From Xanthobacter sp. YC-JY1 (GTDB taxonomy: Bacteria > Pseudomonadota > Alphaproteobacteria > Rhizobiales > Xanthobacteraceae): a stretch of DNA of 64,000 bases. A model generated the notes under the pieces. It was not told the DNA's origin. It made no database searches and saw nothing but the letters and a program-made list of their open reading frames with translations. The DNA lies in assembly GCF_021730305.1 (NCBI RefSeq), contig NZ_CP032674.1, positions 5,274,001-5,338,000 of the forward strand, read 5' to 3'. The position numbers were made by a program, and so were the translations under genes. Below are positions 55,821 through 64,000 of this stretch, piece by piece. Position 1 is the stretch's first letter. Every line of letters begins with the position of its first letter.

Positions 55821-55824
<4 letters not shown>
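53278..55824 (-). CDS. ABC transporter permease, FtsX/YbbP type
   Basis: 848 residues from the ATG at 55822-55824. About ten hydrophobic segments in the YbbP layout: one N-terminal (~25-50), two FtsX-like blocks of three to four, and large periplasmic loops between (VPMLRGRITHVKDIPAE region). The start overlaps the ATPase stop by 4 bp. With the ATPase it forms a complex that probably works on lipids or lipoproteins in the envelope; substrate unknown. Confidence 0.9.
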
Positions 55825-56538
<714 letters not shown>

Positions 56539-56540
<2 letters not shown>

Positions 56541-57264
56541 GCCAGGGTTTGCCGTGCGTCCGGTGCTGCGTTGGATTGGGCAGGGACGAAAGAGGGACCT
56601 GCCGGTTGCCCCATGGGACCTATCATTTAAGGCGGTGACGGGGCTGATCGCCGCTTTCCTCGTCTTCACGTTCGCGTCAGGGGCGGAGGCGGCGACGCTG
56701 CGCATCGTCGCCCTCGGCGACAGCCTGACCGCCGGCTACGGCATTCCGCGCACCGCCGCCTTCCCGGCCCGGCTGGAAGCCGCGCTCAGGGCGAAGGGGC
56801 TGGACGTGAAGGTGGAGAATGCCGGCGTTTCCGGCGAGACGGCGAGCCAGGGCCTCGCCCGCCTCGACTGGTCGGTGCCGCAGGGCACGGACGCGGTGAT
56901 CGTGGAGCTGGGCGCCAACGACATGCTGCGCGGGCTCGATCCCGCCGTGACGCGCAAGGCGCTCACCGAGATCGTCCAGCGGCTGCGCAAGCGCGGCATC
57001 ACCGTGCTGCTCGCCGGCATGAAGGCGGCGCCCAACATGGGCCGGCCGTACCGCGAGGCGTTCGACAAGATCTTCCCGGACATCGCCGAAGCCGAGGGCG
57101 TGCTGCTCTATCCCTTCTTTCTAGAAGGCATAGCGGGCGACCGGGCCCTGAACCTGCCGGACGGGCTCCATCCCACGCCGGAAGGCGTGGACCGCATCGT
57201 CTCCGGCATCCTGCCCATGGCGGAGCAACTGGTGGTGCGTGCCCGCGAAACGGCGGCGCGATAA
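56539..57264 (+). CDS. tesA: Multifunctional esterase/thioesterase TesA (SGNH hydrolase)
   Basis: 241 residues if started at the ATG at 56539, whose codon overlaps the divergent ATPase start (CATG). A GTG at 56635 is an alternative that gives a short signal peptide VTGLIAAFLVFTFASGAEA. SGNH motifs: Ser in ALGDSLTAGYG, Gly in NAGVSGET, Asn in ELGANDMLRG, Asp/His in DGLHPTPEG. Periplasmic esterase. The true start is not settled. Confidence 0.88.
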
Positions 57265-57319
57265 CGGGCACCGGTCTGTTGCTCAATATTTGATCAGTTT
57301 GACCTAGGCCGATCAGGCC

Positions 57320-57348
57320 TTGACCAATCCATAGTCACGATTCTAGAT
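57320..57348 (+). promoter_or_regulatory. Sigma-70-type promoter of the small unknown gene
   Basis: TTGACC (57320-57325), 17-bp spacer, CTAGAT (57343-57348), about 80 bp before the start codon. A second TTGACC occurs 18 bp upstream at 57299-57304. Confidence 0.6.
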
Positions 57349-57426
57349 TTCGCCGTTTTTTGGGGTCTCCCCGCCAGTACCGTTGCGTCCCAGCGTATTT
57401 TTCAATGACAGCAGTGAGAATGAACA

Positions 57427-57729
57427 ATGGTCCGGGAATTTGAGTATCAGGGAGAAACGTTCCGCGTCACCGCCCACGGCATCCACGGCCACGAAGAGAT
57501 CTTCATCGTCCACATCGAGGACGACGGCGTGGAAGGCGGCGAGATCTCCATCGATCGCATGACCGAGGAGAACGACACCACCGCCCCGATCGAGGACATC
57601 CTGGTGATGCTCTGCGACAAGCTCATTCCCCAGAGCGAGATCAAGGTGCAGGACCCCGGCGCCCCGTTCGCCTGGCGGCAGGGCAACGTGGTGTTCGAGG
57701 TCCACGACGGCCTTCAGAGCCACGACTGA
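57427..57729 (+). CDS. Conserved-looking small protein of unknown function
   Basis: 100 residues, acidic, no signal peptide or membrane segment, no recognised motif. Probably an alpha/beta fold: strands EFEYQGETFRVTAHG, EIFIVHIEDDG, NVVFEVHDG and a helix EDILVMLCDKLIP. It has its own promoter and terminator-like hairpin, and coding character matches the neighbours, so it is very likely real. I do not recognise the family. Confidence 0.7.
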   Translation: MVREFEYQGETFRVTAHGIHGHEEIFIVHIEDDGVEGGEISIDRMTEENDTTAPIEDILVMLCDKLIPQSEIKVQDPGAPFAWRQGNVVFEVHDGLQSHD

Positions 57730-57773
57730 CGCCCCCGAGGGCGCCGCCCTCAGCGATTTTCCGGCACAAAAGC

Positions 57774-57806
57774 AAACGGCCGCCCCGATTTCCGGAGCGG
57801 CCGTTT
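57774..57806 (+). terminator. Hairpin after the small unknown gene
   Basis: AAACGGCCGC (57774-57783) with GCGGCCGTTT (57797-57806), a perfect 10-bp stem and 13-nt loop, 45 bp past the stop; only a short T-run is built into the stem. Confidence 0.6.
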
Positions 57807-57887
57807 CACATGAAACAGGGTTAACGGACCCTGAAGCATCGCCCTGCGCTTCAGTCCGGCAGCACGCCGGAGACGGCGGGCGAGTAA

Positions 57888-57908
57888 GGCCCCGGACACG
57901 CCGGGGCC
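57888..57908 (-). terminator. Hairpin after the triheme cytochrome gene
   Basis: GGCCCCGG-ACACG-CCGGGGCC, an 8-bp stem six bases from the cytochrome gene stop; weak T content after it on the minus strand. Confidence 0.5.
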
Positions 57909-57913
57909 TCGCC

Positions 57914-59914
57914 TCACTTCTTCTTGGCAGGCGTAGCCGGCGTCGCGGCCGGGGCAGCTTCCACCACCGTCTTGCGCGGGGGCAGCAGCTGGAGCGTCTG
58001 CACCGCCTGGCCGGCGAACTGGTTGAGCAGCGCGTTCTGCTCCGCCACCGAGGTCTTCACTCCCGTCACGATCCGGCAATAGGAGGCGATGAGGGCGTTG
58101 GCGACGTCCGACGGCCGGGCCTTCGGGTTCTGCTGGTAGAGCGTGGTCGCCGCCGAGGCGATGGCCGCGCCCTGCATGGGGGGCTTCACGCCGGTGAGCA
58201 GCTTGGCCGCCCCCGCCGAGAGGTCGGTCGGCACCGCCTTGCCGTCATCGGCCGGGCAGGCGAGCTTGTCGGCGAGGCTGGCAGGCTCCTTCAGCACGAG
58301 GCCAGGACCCACCGGCAGCGCCCAGGCGATGGGCTGGCTGTCCACGGGCCCGGAGATCGTGCGGCGCGAGACCTCCATGGCCGCCTGCAGCGTGAAGCGG
58401 CGCAGCTCGGCGGTCTTCTGCCAGTCCGGCGCATTGCTCTTGGCCACCACCGGGCAATAGGCGGCGGTGAGCGCATCCACGATCGTGCCGGAACCGGCCG
58501 AGCCGGAGGCGGCCTTGTAGGCATCCACCATCATGGGAATGGAGCGCTGGCCGCCGGCCATCATGGACGAGAGCGCGGCCACGGCCTTCGCATCCGGACC
58601 ATCGGAGCCGGGCGCGCCGCCCACGTCCGGGCAGGTGAAGGCGGACGCCGCCTGCGTGCCGTAGTCCGGGACGTGCGCCGTGGCGCGCCATGCGGCGACC
58701 ATGGAGGAGGTCACGTTGGGCGCTGCGGTGTTGCCCCAGGAGGTGCGGACATAATTGGCGAGGTCGGCGATCTGCTGGTCGTCGAGCCGCCCGGCGAAGG
58801 ACGGCATGGCGCCGTAGGTGCCACCCGCGGGCAGTCCGCCGAGCACCGCCATGATGACGTTGTAGGGCTCGGCCGCGATCACGGCCGGGTTGCCGGCGAG
58901 CGCGGGAATGGTGTCGGTGCGGCCGGCGCCCTTGTCCATGTGGCAGACGGCGCAATTGTCGATGTAGAGCTTGGACGCCCGCGCATAGACGTCGGCGGAC
59001 AGCGGGGACGCCTTCTGCACTGCCGGCTTGTCCGCCGGGGGCGGCGCATCGAACAGGTAGGTGACGAGCGCGGTGCGGTCGTCGGCGGTCAGCTTGCTCA
59101 GGGAATCGTGGATCACCTCGGCCATGGGGCCGAACACCGAGGTCTTGCCCGGCGCGGAGCCGGTGGCGAAGAAGTTGGCCAGGGTCTCGGGCGTCCAGGT
59201 CTTCTTGAGCGAGGCGGTGTCGATGTCCGGCGCCCAGAAGCCGTCGATGTCGGCGCCGAGGAAGGCGGCCTTGGCCTTGGTCGCGCCCATCAGGTTGCGC
59301 GGGGTGTGGCAGTCGCCGCAATGGCCGAGGGCGTTGACGAGGTAGGCGCCCCGGTTCCACGCATCGCTCTTGCCCGCGGTCGGGTGGAAGCGGCCCTGGT
59401 CGAAGAACAGCTCACGCCACGCCAGCATGCCGAGGCGGATGTTGAAGGGGAATTCCAGCTGGTTGGCGGGCGGCGTGTTGGGGATCGGCGGAATGGCGCG
59501 CGCATAGGCCCACAGGGCCTTCATGTCGTCGTCGGAAATCTCGGTGTAGGCGTCGAACGGCATGGCCGGGTAGAGATAGGCACCGTCCTTGCGAATGCCG
59601 TTGCGCACCGCGTTCACGAACTGGTCGTAGGTCCACTGGCCGATGCCGGTGGTGCGGTCGGACGTGATGTTGGGCGAGTAGATGGCGCCGAAGGGCGTGT
59701 TCAGCGCGAGGCCGCCGGCGAAGGGCTTGGACTTGTCCCCGGTATGGCAGGGCATGCAATCCGCCGCCTTGGCGATGTACTCACCCCGCGCCACGAGGGC
59801 CGGATCGGCTGACGGGTCAGGGGCGAACTGCGCCAGGGCTGGCGTTGCGGCGCCGAGAAAAGTGGCGGCGGCAAGCGCCGCAAGCCGGCGCGTGTATCGG
59901 GACACCCTGACCAT
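57914..59914 (-). CDS. Triheme cytochrome c, dehydrogenase cytochrome-subunit type, with duplicated C-terminal module
   Basis: 666 residues from the ATG at 59912-59914, preceded by GGGGGATGAA (an ATG at 59926 is alternative). Signal peptide ends ALAQ (~29). Three heme sites, as in membrane-anchored cytochrome subunits of alcohol/gluconate dehydrogenases: C53-x2-C56-H57, C199-x2-C202-H203, C321-x2-C324-H325. Those subunits are normally ~430-480 residues; here ~240 more follow. The extension contains two related ~90-residue modules (about 427-518 and 551-642), each with a cysteine pair 59-60 residues apart (C428/C487, C553/C613) and a match between IVDALTAAYC and VANALIASYC. It ends in an Ala/Pro/Lys tail. 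No dehydrogenase gene is adjacent, so the electron donor is unknown. Confidence 0.88.
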   Translation of the reverse strand: MVRVSRYTRRLAALAAATFLGAATPALAQFAPDPSADPALVARGEYIAKAADCMPCHTGDKSKPFAGGLALNTPFGAIYSPNITSDRTTGIGQWTYDQFVNAVRNGIRKDGAYLYPAMPFDAYTEISDDDMKALWAYARAIPPIPNTPPANQLEFPFNIRLGMLAWRELFFDQGRFHPTAGKSDAWNRGAYLVNALGHCGDCHTPRNLMGATKAKAAFLGADIDGFWAPDIDTASLKKTWTPETLANFFATGSAPGKTSVFGPMAEVIHDSLSKLTADDRTALVTYLFDAPPPADKPAVQKASPLSADVYARASKLYIDNCAVCHMDKGAGRTDTIPALAGNPAVIAAEPYNVIMAVLGGLPAGGTYGAMPSFAGRLDDQQIADLANYVRTSWGNTAAPNVTSSMVAAWRATAHVPDYGTQAASAFTCPDVGGAPGSDGPDAKAVAALSSMMAGGQRSIPMMVDAYKAASGSAGSGTIVDALTAAYCPVVAKSNAPDWQKTAELRRFTLQAAMEVSRRTISGPVDSQPIAWALPVGPGLVLKEPASLADKLACPADDGKAVPTDLSAGAAKLLTGVKPPMQGAAIASAATTLYQQNPKARPSDVANALIASYCRIVTGVKTSVAEQNALLNQFAGQAVQTLQLLPPRKTVVEAAPAATPATPAKKK

Positions 59915-60025
59915 TTCATCCCCCATGAGATTCGCGTCGGCGTACCTTAGACATTTTTCAGGAAGGCGACATTGATCGAAAATCACCCGGTGAGATTGAA
60001 TGAAGAGCACCCGGAGTGGATATAG

Positions 60026-62212
<2,187 letters not shown>

Positions 62213-62222
62213 GGAGGAAGTT

Positions 62223-62251
62223 CTTGACGCCCCGCCCCTGAACCCCCATTC
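62223..62251 (+). promoter_or_regulatory. Probable rnpB promoter
   Basis: CTTGAC (62223-62228), 17-bp spacer, then CCATTC (62246-62251). The -10 is poor, but the predicted start of transcription matches the 5' end of the RNase P stem P1 near 62257. Confidence 0.45.
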
Positions 62252-62256
62252 CTCCC

Positions 62257-62631
62257 CGACCAGCCGGCCGGGCGGCCGCGGCATTTCGGTGTCGAGGAAA
62301 GTCCGGGCTCCACGCAGACACGGTGCCGGATAACGTCCGGCGGGGGCGACCCTAGGGAAAGTGCCACAGAAATCAAACCACCCATGCGTGCATGGGCCAG
62401 GGTGAAACGGTGGGGTAAGAGCCCACCGCGCGACCGGCAACGGGAGCGGCACGGCAAACCCCACCGGGAGCAAAGTCGAATAGGGACGGCACGGGAAACC
62501 ACCCCTGTCTACGGGGCGCCGTCCGGGTTGACTGCTAGAGGCGCCGGGCAACCGGCGTCCCAGAGGAATGGTCGCCACGCGGGCGGAAACGCCCGCCGTA
62601 CAGAACCCGGCTTACAGGCCGGCTGGTGTTT
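62257..62631 (+). ncRNA. rnpB: RNase P RNA, bacterial type A
   Basis: Conserved elements in order: P1 5' strand ACCAGCCGGCC (62259-62269), GAGGAAAGTCCGGGCTCCAC (62295-62314), GCCACAGAAA, AGGGTGAAACGG, GGGTAAGAGCCCACCGCG, GGCAAACCCCACC, AGAGGAATGGTC and ACAGAACCCGGCTTACA, closing with P1 3' strand GGCCGGCTGGT (62617-62627). About 370 nt, the usual size. It is the catalytic RNA that matures tRNA 5' ends. Ends are estimated within a few bases from P1 pairing. Confidence 0.96.
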
Positions 62632-62674
62632 CCCCTAAGACCTGATGAGAGACGCGGCGCACGGCCGCGCCCCC

Positions 62675-64000
<1,326 letters not shown>

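Overview
The window is GC-rich (roughly two thirds or more G+C), densely packed DNA of an alphaproteobacterium of the order Hyphomicrobiales. The gene set points to the Xanthobacter/Azorhizobium/Ancylobacter group of Xanthobacteraceae: a FixLJ-FixK-HemN oxygen-response block, a lanthanide-type methanol dehydrogenase (xoxF) cluster, several branched-chain-type ABC importers, and long extragenic palindromes. Genus level is inference; no tRNA, 16S or marker phylogeny is available. No phage, IS element, CRISPR array or tRNA was seen. Both window edges cut a gene (a CHASE2 sensor at the left, gyrB at the right).

Layout. 1-5.2 kb: CHASE2 protein, GGDEF/EAL protein and a Pat-like acyl-CoA-synthetase/acetyltransferase. 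5.2-10.4 kb: microaerobic regulation (single-domain response regulator, fixJ, fixL, fixK, hemN), with two FixK-type boxes of the same form, TTGAT-N4-CGCAA. 10.4-18.4 kb: an alginate-type O-acetylation operon (AlgF-, AlgI- and two AlgJ/X-like proteins) beside a 1182-residue TPR/outer-membrane protein built from repeated ~277-residue modules. 18.5-24.8 kb: leucine/isovalerate catabolism (HMG-CoA lyase, both methylcrotonyl-CoA carboxylase subunits, methylglutaconyl-CoA hydratase) and a TetR regulator.

25.1-35.7 kb holds the most unusual locus. A 543-residue protein fuses an IclR-type DNA-binding head to an acyl-CoA synthetase body that has lost its ATP-binding loop and its C-terminal catalytic lid. 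It is divergent from an operon of a Liv-type ABC importer, an apparently intact acyl-CoA ligase and a PaaK-like protein that also lacks the P-loop. Two matching 15-bp palindromes, 105 bp apart, sit in the shared promoter region, one over each promoter. This looks like a one-component regulator that senses an acid or acyl-CoA with a retired enzyme domain.

35.8-44.8 kb: an SsuABC/NMT1-type ABC importer, a zinc metallohydrolase, xoxF-xoxG-xoxJ, a rhodanese-like CXXCW protein and a SoxYZ-like carrier, all linked to periplasmic quinoprotein oxidation. 44.8-57.7 kb: mostly housekeeping and envelope genes (DjlA-like, AmpD, KdsD, two orphan phosphonate-operon proteins, hydrolases, DUF3422, two small GCG_CRPN proteins with a Spy-like protein, an ABC exporter divergent from TesA, and an unknown 100-residue protein). 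57.9-64 kb: a triheme cytochrome with an unusual duplicated C-terminal module, ligA, the RNase P RNA gene and the 3' part of gyrB.
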